From: VFZS01 sp964353255
Lineage (GTDB): Bacteria > Acidobacteriota > Terriglobia > Bryobacterales > Bryobacteraceae
Assembly (NCBI GenBank): GCA_964353255.1
Contig: CAYGVJ010000014.1
Location: 1-54,439, forward strand
Direction: 5' to 3'
Length of the DNA stretch: 54,439 nucleotides
Below, one piece after another: positions 8,232 to 14,716 of the stretch. Positions within the stretch are counted from its first letter, which is position 1, and each line of letters starts with the position of its first letter. The notes beneath the pieces were generated by a model. It saw only the letters and a list, made by a program, of their open reading frames with translations, did no database searches and was not told the DNA's origin. Made by a program: the position numbers and the translations under genes.

Positions 8232-9362
8232 ATGAAGAAGCATACCACCGTGGAGGCGAGGAAGGGCATCCTGTCGAAGACGAGGCGGGGGCAGATTCAC
8301 CGCAGGGCAGCAGGGGAGAGGCTGACCGTGGGGTTAGACCTCGGCGATCGCCACAGTCGCTACTGCATTGTTGACGAGCAGGGCGAGGTATGGATCGAAG
8401 GTACGCTGCCGACCACGAAGACGGGTCTGAACCGGTTGTTCGAGAGGATGCCGCGGAGCCGGGTGGTTTTAGAGGTGGGGACACACTCGCCGTGGGTGAA
8501 CCGGCACCTGGCGGAGTTGGCTCACGAGGTAATCGTGGCCAACCCGCGAAAGGTCGCCTTGATTTCCAGAAGCAGACAGAAAGACGACCAACTGGACGCG
8601 GAAAAGCTGGCGCGGTTGGGGCGGATCGATCCGCAACTACTGGCGCCGATCCGCCACCGCAGCGCACAGGCCCAGGGCGACCTGATGGTGATCCGGGCGC
8701 GGGAGGCCCTGGTGGAGGGGCGCACCAAGCTGATCAACGCGGCGCGGGGGCTGGTGAAGTCCCTGGGGGAACGACTCCCCTCCTGCGACAGTGAGGCGGT
8801 GGGGCTGGAGCTAACCGAGAAGCTAAGCGCGCCCGTGCGGCAAACCTTGGAGCCGCTACTACGCAGTGTGGAGTCGCTGAGCGCCGAGATCGCCGCCTAC
8901 GACGAGCAGATCAAGCAACTGGAAGAGCGCTACCCCGAAGTCGAGCTGCTCAAACAGGTCTATGGAGTAGGCCGCCTGATCGCGCTGACTTTCCTGTTGA
9001 CTATCGAAGACCCCTCCCGCTTCCGGCGCAGCCGCGAGGTGGGCGCCTACCTGGGTTTGCAGCCGCGCCGACGGGAGTCCGGGGCCCGTCAACCGCAATT
9101 GGGGATCAGCAAAGAAGGGGACCGCGATGTGCGTCGGCTGCTGGTCGAAGCCGCCCATTGCATTCTGCGGCAACGGGCGCCGGACAGCGATCTGCGGCGC
9201 TGGGGCTTGAAGAGGATGCAGCGTGGCGGCAAGAGCGCCAAGCGGAAGGCGGTGGTGGCGGTGGCCCGGAAACTGGCGGTGTTGCTGCATCGGTTGTGGG
9301 TGAGCGGGGAGGTCTACGAGCCGCTGTACAACCGCCAGGCGCTGCGCGCCGCGGCGGCTTAA
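8232..9362 (+). CDS. IS110 family transposase
   Basis: 376 residues and apparently intact. The N-terminal RuvC-like DEDD domain shows VGLDLGDRHSRYCIVD (first Asp), VVLEVGTHSPWVNR (Glu) and QKDDQLDAEKLARLGRID (the Asp pair). The C-terminal transposase_20 domain shows YGVGRLIALTFLLTIED, FRRSREVGAYLGLQPR and GISKEGDRDVRRLLVEAAH, which carries the expected Ser. The ATG at 8232 follows AAAGGAGGACCGGCC, a strong ribosome binding site. Family members insert and excise using a structured RNA encoded in the element's non-coding end. Confidence 0.93.
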   Translation: MKKHTTVEARKGILSKTRRGQIHRRAAGERLTVGLDLGDRHSRYCIVDEQGEVWIEGTLPTTKTGLNRLFERMPRSRVVLEVGTHSPWVNRHLAELAHEVIVANPRKVALISRSRQKDDQLDAEKLARLGRIDPQLLAPIRHRSAQAQGDLMVIRAREALVEGRTKLINAARGLVKSLGERLPSCDSEAVGLELTEKLSAPVRQTLEPLLRSVESLSAEIAAYDEQIKQLEERYPEVELLKQVYGVGRLIALTFLLTIEDPSRFRRSREVGAYLGLQPRRRESGARQPQLGISKEGDRDVRRLLVEAAHCILRQRAPDSDLRRWGLKRMQRGGKSAKRKAVVAVARKLAVLLHRLWVSGEVYEPLYNRQALRAAAA

Positions 9363-9626
9363 AGCGGGAGATGGAGTTTTGTCAGGTATGCTGAAGCGCC
9401 GAGTTCGGGTGACTGCGAGCTTGTGGCGGACCGCCCCACCGGGCTACCGGAGGCGGCAGGTCGATGCTGAGATGGCAGCACCCACTGAGACGAGAACCCC
9501 AACGGGCACCGGAGCCCGCGTGGCTCCAGCAAGAGTGCGGATGGAAGCAGGGCGACAGAGGCGCAGGCGGACCTGGCAGCAGGCAAGCATAGGCGGAGCC
9601 AGGGGTTGGCAAGGACGAAGCAGCGG

Positions 9627-9788
9627 GCCTGCCATTCCCTCCTCCTTGATCGTAAGGCAGCGCGGCCACCCGTCCAGGCTACCCTGGCGGCTCGCTTCGC
9701 TCGGCCTGGACGGGGCCCGACCGCACTGCCAGAAGAGTTTTACTCAGACGAGGGAATGGCAGGCTTTGGCTGGCAGGCTTCGCCTGCC
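9627..9788 (+). ncRNA. Candidate structured RNA in the IS110 downstream end (possible bridge RNA)
   Basis: Nested complementary arms occur in the non-coding tail of the IS110 element. GCCTGCCATTCCCTC (9627-9641) pairs perfectly with 9750-9764. Inside it GGCAGCGCGG pairs with CCGCACTGCC with one mismatch, and CGTCCAGGC pairs with GCCTGGACG, around a CGCTTCGCTCG apical region. A second hairpin, GGCAGGC-TTC-GCCTGCC, follows at 9772-9788. Such a fold in the long end of an IS1111-type element is where a bridge RNA would be expected, but the target and donor loops have not been assigned. The strand is assumed to match the transposase. The rest of 9363-9828 shows no gene. Confidence 0.45.
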
Positions 9789-9844
9789 GGGCCGGCTGCC
9801 GCCAGCCAACAGAAAAGACCTTGACAGCGGCCGGCCTTCTCATG

Positions 9845-9871
9845 GAAGCCACGAGCGTGAGCGAGTGGTCC
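9845..9871 (+). repeat. REP sequence (family A), right of the IS110 element
   Basis: GAAGCCACGAGCGTGAGCGA followed by GTGGTCC is a REP copy in the opposite orientation to 8015-8040. With the outer 11-bp inverted repeat (ACTGTTCAGTT at 7992-8002 and its complement at 9878-9888) the two REPs form a REPIN-like palindrome that now contains the insertion sequence. Confidence 0.7.
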
Positions 9872-9895
9872 AGCCTTAACTGAACAGTGTTGTTC

Positions 9896-10110
9896 CTAAC
9901 CCAACAGCTCCACCAGATCCGGCGATCCGCCGGCCAGCGCCTCCCAGGGCAGAGTCCGATCGAAACTGACTACGCGGCCGCCATGGCGCAGGGCCAAGGC
10001 AAGCAGATAGGCATCGGAAAGCTGCCCGGGTCCCACTATTTTCTCCACCGCAAACAACGTCCGGTCGGTGAGCGAGACGTCAGCGGGCCACCAACAGTGT
10101 GTGGAAGCGT
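9896..10110 (-). pseudogene. VapC toxin remnant (PIN domain, N-terminal half missing)
   Basis: Directly after vapB the minus strand encodes WWPADVSLTDRTLF, then SDAYLLALALRHGGRVVSFD and a C-terminus VELLG before TAG at 9896. This is the second half of a VapC-type PIN-domain RNase: the (T/S)DAYLLALA and FDR segments carry the late acidic positions. The usual first half, with the LLDVNVLIAL-type first catalytic Asp, is absent, and no start codon suits what remains. A deletion of about 60-70 codons between vapB and this point is the simplest explanation, so the toxin should be inactive. Confidence 0.7.
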
Positions 10111-10113
10111 GTC

Positions 10114-10347
10114 CTATTGATCGGCCTCCGACAACTCCCTTGCCAGCGCCGGCGTGACAGGCGGCGCGTCGGCTCGGCGCGGAAGAAGCGGGATGCCGTT
10201 GCGCTCGGCAAGGGTGTCCGGGCTGGGGACGCGCAGCGCTGCCCGGAGACAGTCAGACAAAACGCGGCCGAGGCTTTGTCCCCGCTGTCGTGCCAGGGCC
10301 TTGGCAACCCTGAGAACGCCGTCGTCAAGGCTAACCGTGGTACGCAT
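10114..10347 (-). CDS. vapB: VapB-like ribbon-helix-helix antitoxin, orphaned
   Basis: 77 residues. MRTTVSLDDGVLRVAKALAR is the beta-strand and first helix of a ribbon-helix-helix DNA-binding domain. The C-terminal part (LARELSEADQ) would be the toxin-binding tail. Such antitoxins neutralise a VapC RNase and repress their own operon. Here the adjoining toxin is a fragment, so the antitoxin is orphaned but its frame is intact. A TAGGCT hexamer 6 nt before the ATG could be a -10 element for a leaderless transcript. Confidence 0.75.
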   Translation of the reverse strand: MRTTVSLDDGVLRVAKALARQRGQSLGRVLSDCLRAALRVPSPDTLAERNGIPLLPRRADAPPVTPALARELSEADQ

Positions 10348-10393
10348 AATTCGAGCCTAGCACCGTGGGTTGTCGGGTGGCGGAAAGCGCGCC

Positions 10394-11317
10394 CTAGTGC
10401 CCCTCTCGCTCCAGCAACCGCTCGGCCTCGATGGCCGCCATGCAGCCGGCGCCGGCGGCGGTGATGGCCTGCCGGTAGACGCGGTCGGAGACGTCGCCCG
10501 CGTGGAAGACGCCGGGCACGCTGGTGCGCGCGCCGCCCTTCGAGACAATGAAGCCCTCCGCGTCGAGCTCGAGCTGGCCCTTGAAGACCGCCGTGTTGGG
10601 CACGTGCCCGATGGCCAGGAACAGGCCGTCCACCTCCGCGACCCACTGCTGGCCGGTCTTCACGTTGCGCAGCTTCACTCCGGTCACCAGGCCCTTCTCG
10701 ACGTCGAAGACCTCCTCGATCACCGCGTTGAGGATCCACTTGATCTTCGGATTGGCGCGCGCCCGCTCCAGCATGATGGGCGAGGCACGGAATCCCTCCC
10801 GCCGGTGCACGACGGTGACTTCGCGGCCGAAGCGGGTGAGGAAGTTGGCCTCCTCCATGACCGAGTCGCCCCCGCCCACCACCATGATCTTCTTGTCGCG
10901 GAAGAAGAAGCCGTCGCAGGTGGCGCAGGAGCTTACGCCGTGGCCGATCAGCTTCTGCTCGCTCTCCAAGCCCAGCCAGCGCGCCGAAGCGCCGGTGGCG
11001 ACGATCACCGTGCCCGCCTCCACCCATTGCTCGTCGATCTGGAGGCGGAACGGCCGGCGGCTCAGGTCGGCTTCGGTCACCGAGCCGCCGACGTACTCGG
11101 CCCCGAAGCGCTGCGCCTGCGCCTTCATGTTCTCGACCAGCTCCGGGCCGTCGATGCCCTGCGGAAAACCGGGAAAGTTCTCCACCAGGGTGGTGAGCGA
11201 GAGTTGGCCTCCCGGCTCGTGACCCATCACCACCAGCGGTTGCAGGTTGGCGCGCGCGGCGTATATGGCGGCGGTGTTCCCAGCGCAGCCCGAGCCCAGT
11301 ATGACGACGTTGCGCAT
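10394..11317 (-). CDS. trxB: Thioredoxin reductase
   Basis: 307 residues. The FAD-binding motif is GSGCAGNTAAIYAARA, the redox-active disulfide is CATCDGFF (CxxC), the NADPH-binding motif is VVGGGDSVMEEANFL, and a late FAD motif is GVFHAGDVSDRVYRQ. The enzyme uses NADPH to reduce thioredoxin. In the first motif a Cys and Asn replace the commoner Pro-Ala (GSGCAGNTAA rather than GSGPAGYTAA). The ATG at 11317 follows GGAGGTTTCTCA. It lies downstream of the FeoB-like gene on the same strand, separated by 69 nt that hold two repeat hairpins. Length is typical. Confidence 0.95.
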   Translation of the reverse strand: MRNVVILGSGCAGNTAAIYAARANLQPLVVMGHEPGGQLSLTTLVENFPGFPQGIDGPELVENMKAQAQRFGAEYVGGSVTEADLSRRPFRLQIDEQWVEAGTVIVATGASARWLGLESEQKLIGHGVSSCATCDGFFFRDKKIMVVGGGDSVMEEANFLTRFGREVTVVHRREGFRASPIMLERARANPKIKWILNAVIEEVFDVEKGLVTGVKLRNVKTGQQWVAEVDGLFLAIGHVPNTAVFKGQLELDAEGFIVSKGGARTSVPGVFHAGDVSDRVYRQAITAAGAGCMAAIEAERLLEREGH

Positions 11318-11332
11318 TGAGAAACCTCCAGA

Positions 11333-11382
11333 CACAGGCATGAATGCCTGTGCCACCAGTGGCACAGACTTTCTAGTCTGTG
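11333..11382. repeat. Tandem palindromes (repeat family B)
   Basis: Two perfect or near-perfect palindromes lie side by side: CACAGGCATGAATGCCTGTG (11333-11352) and CACAGACTTTCTAGTCTGTG (11363-11382), joined by CCACCAGTGG. They fill the gap between the FeoB-like stop and the trxB ribosome binding site. The first is the same family as the palindrome inside addB at 29448-29486. They could attenuate transcription into trxB. Confidence 0.7.
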
Positions 11383-11386
11383 TTGC

Positions 11387-12736
11387 CTATGCTACCAGGC
11401 TCACCAGCCGATTGACCAGGAACCCGCCCGCGTAAGCCAGCGCACCCATATAGGCGAACTGTGCCAGGGGCCACTTCCAGCTTCCCGTCTCCCGCCTCAC
11501 CATGGCCAGGGTGGAGACGCAGGGCATCATCAATGCGAAGAAGACGAGCAACGCCGCGGCGCCAGCCGCGTCCAGATCCTTCCTGAGCGCCGCCTGGAGG
11601 CCCAGTGCGCGCGCGTCGGGGTCCATGGCGTGTATGGTTCCCAGCGTGCCGATGATGGCTTCGCGGGATACCAGCGAGCTGATCAGGCCGACGCCAATCT
11701 GCCAGTTGAAGCCCAGCGGCCGGATCAGCGGTTCGAGCGCGTGGCCTGCCTTGCCCGCCAGGCTCTCGCCAATGGGCGGCGGCTGACCGTCCTTGAGGGG
11801 CCAGTGCGCCAGCAGCCACCACAGGACGCTCACGCCGAGGATGACCGTCCCAGCGCGGCGCAGGAAGACCTTCGAAGCCTCCAGCAGGCGCAGCGCCAAA
11901 GAGCGCAGGGTGGGCCAGCGGCACGGAGGCATGTCCAGCACAACCGGCGTCTGGTCGCTCTTCAGCAGCGAGGAGCGCAGCAGCCGGGCCGTGCCGAACG
12001 CTGCCAGAAACCCCAGCAGGTAAAGCCCCAGGATGGCTGCGGCACGCGCCCCGACCAGCGGGCCCAGCAGAGGCCGCTCCGGCAGGAACGCGGCGATCAC
12101 CAGCGTGTATACCGGCAGGCGCGCCGAGCAGCTCATCAGGGGAGCGATCAGGATCGTGGCCGTGCGCTCCCGCCGGTTTTCGATGCTGCGGGCCGCCAGA
12201 ATCGCCGGCGTGGCGCAGGCATGCGCGGCCACCAACGGGATGAAGCACTTTCCCTGAAGCCCCACGCGGGCCAGAGCGCGGTCCGCGATCAGGGCCGCGC
12301 GCTCCAGGTATCCGGAGTCCTCCAGCAGCCACAGGAAAACGAACAACACCAGGATCTGCGGCAAAAAGATGACCACCGAGCCCACTCCTGCCCACACCCC
12401 TTCGACCACCAGCGACCGGAGCCAGGAGTCCGGCAGCAGAGCGCCAATCCAGGCGCCGGACCGGCTCACCAGCCACTGGCAGGCGTCCATGAGCGGCCGA
12501 GCCCAGGAGAACATCGCCTGGAAGACCGCCACCACCACCACGCCAAAGGTCAGCACGCCCCAAACCGGGTGCAGGAAGATTCTGTCCAGCCGGCGGGCCC
12601 AAAGCGACGGGGCCACAGGCCGGCAGGCGGCGCGCTGCCCCGCTCGCAGGGCCCAGGCCGGGCAGCCCGGCGCCTCGGTGAGCACCGGCAGGGCGGGGGG
12701 CGGGGCAGCGGCCTCCTTATTGAAACTGACTTGCAA
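11387..12736 (-). CDS. feoB: FeoB-like ferrous iron permease lacking the GTPase domain
   Basis: About 449 residues matching only the membrane half of FeoB. DRIFLHPVWGVLTFG leads into the first helix. The core then shows CFIPLVAAHACATPAILAAR, RSIENRRERTATILIAPL and SCSARLPVYTLVIAAFLP, and the second gate has FFALMMPCVSTLAMV. Both pore cysteines typical of FeoB are kept. The N-terminal G domain (GxPNxGKST, about 270 residues) is absent. Upstream lies a divergent gene, so it is not hidden by a frameshift. The start is uncertain: TTG 12736 is chosen because it lies 7 nt after a -10; GTG 12685 is an alternative. Fe(II) transport is inferred. Confidence 0.75.
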   Translation of the reverse strand: MQVSFNKEAAAPPPALPVLTEAPGCPAWALRAGQRAACRPVAPSLWARRLDRIFLHPVWGVLTFGVVVVAVFQAMFSWARPLMDACQWLVSRSGAWIGALLPDSWLRSLVVEGVWAGVGSVVIFLPQILVLFVFLWLLEDSGYLERAALIADRALARVGLQGKCFIPLVAAHACATPAILAARSIENRRERTATILIAPLMSCSARLPVYTLVIAAFLPERPLLGPLVGARAAAILGLYLLGFLAAFGTARLLRSSLLKSDQTPVVLDMPPCRWPTLRSLALRLLEASKVFLRRAGTVILGVSVLWWLLAHWPLKDGQPPPIGESLAGKAGHALEPLIRPLGFNWQIGVGLISSLVSREAIIGTLGTIHAMDPDARALGLQAALRKDLDAAGAAALLVFFALMMPCVSTLAMVRRETGSWKWPLAQFAYMGALAYAGGFLVNRLVSLVA

Positions 12737-12743
12737 CAACCCC

Positions 12744-12774
12744 AGTATAGACCCGGCCCGCAGCTCTATGTCAA
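12744..12774 (-). promoter_or_regulatory. Promoter of the FeoB-like gene
   Basis: On the minus strand, TTGACA (12774-12769) and TATACT (12749-12744) are separated by 19 nt, or by 17 nt if the overlapping TCTATA is used as -10. It lies within an upstream in-frame extension of the coding frame, so translation should start downstream of it. Confidence 0.55.
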
Positions 12775-12859
12775 GCCAAGTCGAGAAGGTTTTCGGCAAG
12801 CCGCTAACAGACAATCACTTGCAGGAAACGGCAGCGAGTCCCCGCCGGGGCTTCCATGC

Positions 12860-12865
12860 TACAAT
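12860..12865 (+). promoter_or_regulatory. -10 element of a likely leaderless promoter (MerR-TPR gene)
   Basis: TACAAT ends 7 nt before the GTG start at 12873, so the first transcribed base would be at or near the start codon. No ribosome binding site is visible. No clear -35 was seen. Confidence 0.45.
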
Positions 12866-12872
12866 CGTCGCG

Positions 12873-13793
12873 GTGCCCGAGAAGCTCGCCAGGCAAACCC
12901 ACTCCCGCCGCGAGGCGCGCCGCATCCTCGGCCTCTCGGAAAGGCAGTTGCGAAGCTGGGAGAAGCAGGGGCTCATCCCTCGCCTGGAGGTCTTCGGGTT
13001 CCCGGATCTGGTCGCCCTCCGCACGCTGGAGAAGCTGCGCCAAACCCGGGTGCCGGCGGCCCGCATCCGCCGCGCCGTCTCCGCCATCCGCCAGAAGCTG
13101 AGCCAGGTGGAGAATCCGCTCACGGAGCTGAAGCTGTTCTCGGAAGGGCGGCGCATAGTGGTGCTCATCGAGGGCCAGAAGATGGAGCCGGTCTCCGGCC
13201 AGCTTCTGCTGGACTTCGACGCCGAGGAAATGGACCGGCTGCTGGCCTTCCCATCCCGCGAAGCGCCGCGGAGCGCCGCTACCCGAGAACGGGAAGCGGA
13301 GCGCTGTTTCCAGCGGGGTCTGGAACTGGAGCAGGCGCGCGCGCCATTCGAGGAGATCATGCAGGCCTACCAGAGGGCGGTAGAGGCAGACCCCGCCTCG
13401 GTGGGCGCGCTGGTGAACCTGGGCACTGTCTACTACAATCTCCGCGACTGGGCAGAGGCCGAGCGCTGCTACGAGCGCGCCCTAGCCGTGGAACCCACTT
13501 ACGCACTGGCGCATTTCAACCTCGGCAATCTCTACGACGAGCGGGGGAACGCCGAGCAGGCGGTGGCTCACTACGAGAGAGCGCTGAACCTGAACCCCTG
13601 CTATGGCGACGCGCACTACAACCTGGCCCTGCTGTGCCAGCGCCAGGGTCTTTGGATGAAGGCCGTGCGCCACTGGACGGCGTACCTGAAGCTGGACCCG
13701 GCGAGTTCCTGGGCCCTGATCGCGCGCCGGGAACTGGACAAGCTGCGCCAGGCCGCGGTGGTGAGCGGTTCGCGGCCGCGGGCGGGCCGATGA
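12873..13793 (+). CDS. MerR-type regulator with TPR domain
   Basis: 306 residues. Residues 10-75 are a MerR-like helix-turn-helix (SRREARRILGLSERQLRSWE then KQGLIPRLEVFGFPDLVALR). A middle segment (VVLIEGQKMEPVSGQLLLDF) links to TPR repeats from about residue 145 (RCFQRGLELEQARAPFEEIM; AVEADPASVGALVNLGTVYY; AVEPTYALAHFNLGNLYDER; YGDAHYNLALLCQRQGL). It is presumably a DNA-binding regulator whose TPR part binds a protein partner. The GTG at 12873 is chosen from domain fit and the close -10. Its stop overlaps the thiL start by 4 nt. Confidence 0.75.
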   Translation: MPEKLARQTHSRREARRILGLSERQLRSWEKQGLIPRLEVFGFPDLVALRTLEKLRQTRVPAARIRRAVSAIRQKLSQVENPLTELKLFSEGRRIVVLIEGQKMEPVSGQLLLDFDAEEMDRLLAFPSREAPRSAATREREAERCFQRGLELEQARAPFEEIMQAYQRAVEADPASVGALVNLGTVYYNLRDWAEAERCYERALAVEPTYALAHFNLGNLYDERGNAEQAVAHYERALNLNPCYGDAHYNLALLCQRQGLWMKAVRHWTAYLKLDPASSWALIARRELDKLRQAAVVSGSRPRAGR

Positions 13794-14716
13794 GCGAGCT
13801 CGACCTGCTTAGGCGTATCCAGGCCCGGACGCCCCGGCCGGGCCGAGGCGTCGTGCTGGGCATCGGCGATGATTGCGCGGTGTTCCGCCCCGCCGGGAGC
13901 CGTGAAGACCTGCTGTTCACGACCGACCTGCTCATCGAGGGGGTACACTTCCGGCGCGAGACCCACCCCCCGGAGGCGGTGGGCTGGCGGGCGCTGGCGC
14001 GCGGGTTGAGCGACATTGCGGCCATGGGCGGCCGGCCGCGCTTCTGCCTCGTATCGCTGGCTCTGGCGCCCGACGCCGACTGGCATTGGCTGGACGCCTT
14101 CTACCGCGGGCTGCTGCGGCTGGCCCGAAAGACCGGCACCACGCTGGCCGGCGGCGACCTGGCCCGCGCCGAGCGGGTGATGTGCGACATCGCGGTCTGC
14201 GGCTCGGCGCCTAAGGGGAACTGGCTGCGGCGCGACGGCGCGCGCGTGGGTGATGCGATCTGCGTCTCCGGGCAACTGGGCGCGTCTGCCTGCGGTTTGC
14301 GCACGCAGCGTGGCGCGGCCTGGCGGCGGCATCTCTGGCCCGAGCCGAGGCTCGAGTTGGGCCGCCTGCTTCGCACGCGCCTGCACGCCACTGCGGCCAT
14401 GGACCTGAGCGACGGCCTCTCGCTGGATCTCCACCGCCTGTGCCTGGCCTCGGGCGTCGCGGCGGAGCTGGACGAGGTTCCCGTCTTTCCCGGCGCGACC
14501 CTGGAAGAAGCCCTGCACGGCGGCGAGGACTACGAGCTGCTGTTCACGCTGCGGCGCGCCACGCGGGCCTTCCCCCGCATTGGGACGATCGTCAGGGGCA
14601 AGCCCGGCGCGGTGCGCTACCTCGGGCGGCCGCTCGAGCCGCTGGGATGGGATCACTTCCGCGACGGCTCTACGAACCCACCACCAGCACAACCATCCGC
14701 GCCGCCAGCCCGATGA
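13790..14716 (+). CDS. thiL: Thiamine-monophosphate kinase
   Basis: 308 residues. The ATP and metal motifs of ThiL are clear: LGIGDDCAVF, TTDLLIEGVHF, GLSDIAAMGGRPRF, LAGGDLARAE, AMDLSDGLSLDLHRL and HGGEDYELLFTL. The enzyme makes thiamine diphosphate from thiamine monophosphate with ATP. The last 18 or so residues (RDGSTNPPPAQPSAPPAR) look unlike ThiL and arise because the frame runs 47 nt into the 3' end of the convergent pentapeptide gene. The original stop was probably lost. It is coupled to the MerR-TPR gene by ATGA. Confidence 0.93.
   Translation: MSELDLLRRIQARTPRPGRGVVLGIGDDCAVFRPAGSREDLLFTTDLLIEGVHFRRETHPPEAVGWRALARGLSDIAAMGGRPRFCLVSLALAPDADWHWLDAFYRGLLRLARKTGTTLAGGDLARAERVMCDIAVCGSAPKGNWLRRDGARVGDAICVSGQLGASACGLRTQRGAAWRRHLWPEPRLELGRLLRTRLHATAAMDLSDGLSLDLHRLCLASGVAAELDEVPVFPGATLEEALHGGEDYELLFTLRRATRAFPRIGTIVRGKPGAVRYLGRPLEPLGWDHFRDGSTNPPPAQPSAPPAR

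Larger units (their letters stand above)
8149..9843 (+). mobile_element. IS110 family (IS1111-like) insertion sequence
   Basis: A DEDD transposase gene is bracketed by perfect 15-bp inverted repeats: ATGAGAAGGCCGGCC at 8149-8163 and its reverse complement at 9829-9843. Only about 70 nt separate the left repeat from the gene, while about 470 nt of non-coding sequence follow it. A long downstream non-coding end together with inverted repeats fits the IS1111 subgroup better than classical IS110. The exact termini are not defined here, because the left junction is next to the N gap. The element lies inside an inverted pair of REPs. Confidence 0.7.

Noticed and set aside
11630..14716. Very long plus-strand open frame that ends as thiL
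   Set aside because: Only the last 309 codons match a protein family; the rest is antisense to the FeoB-like gene and in another frame of the MerR-TPR gene, as expected in GC-rich DNA.
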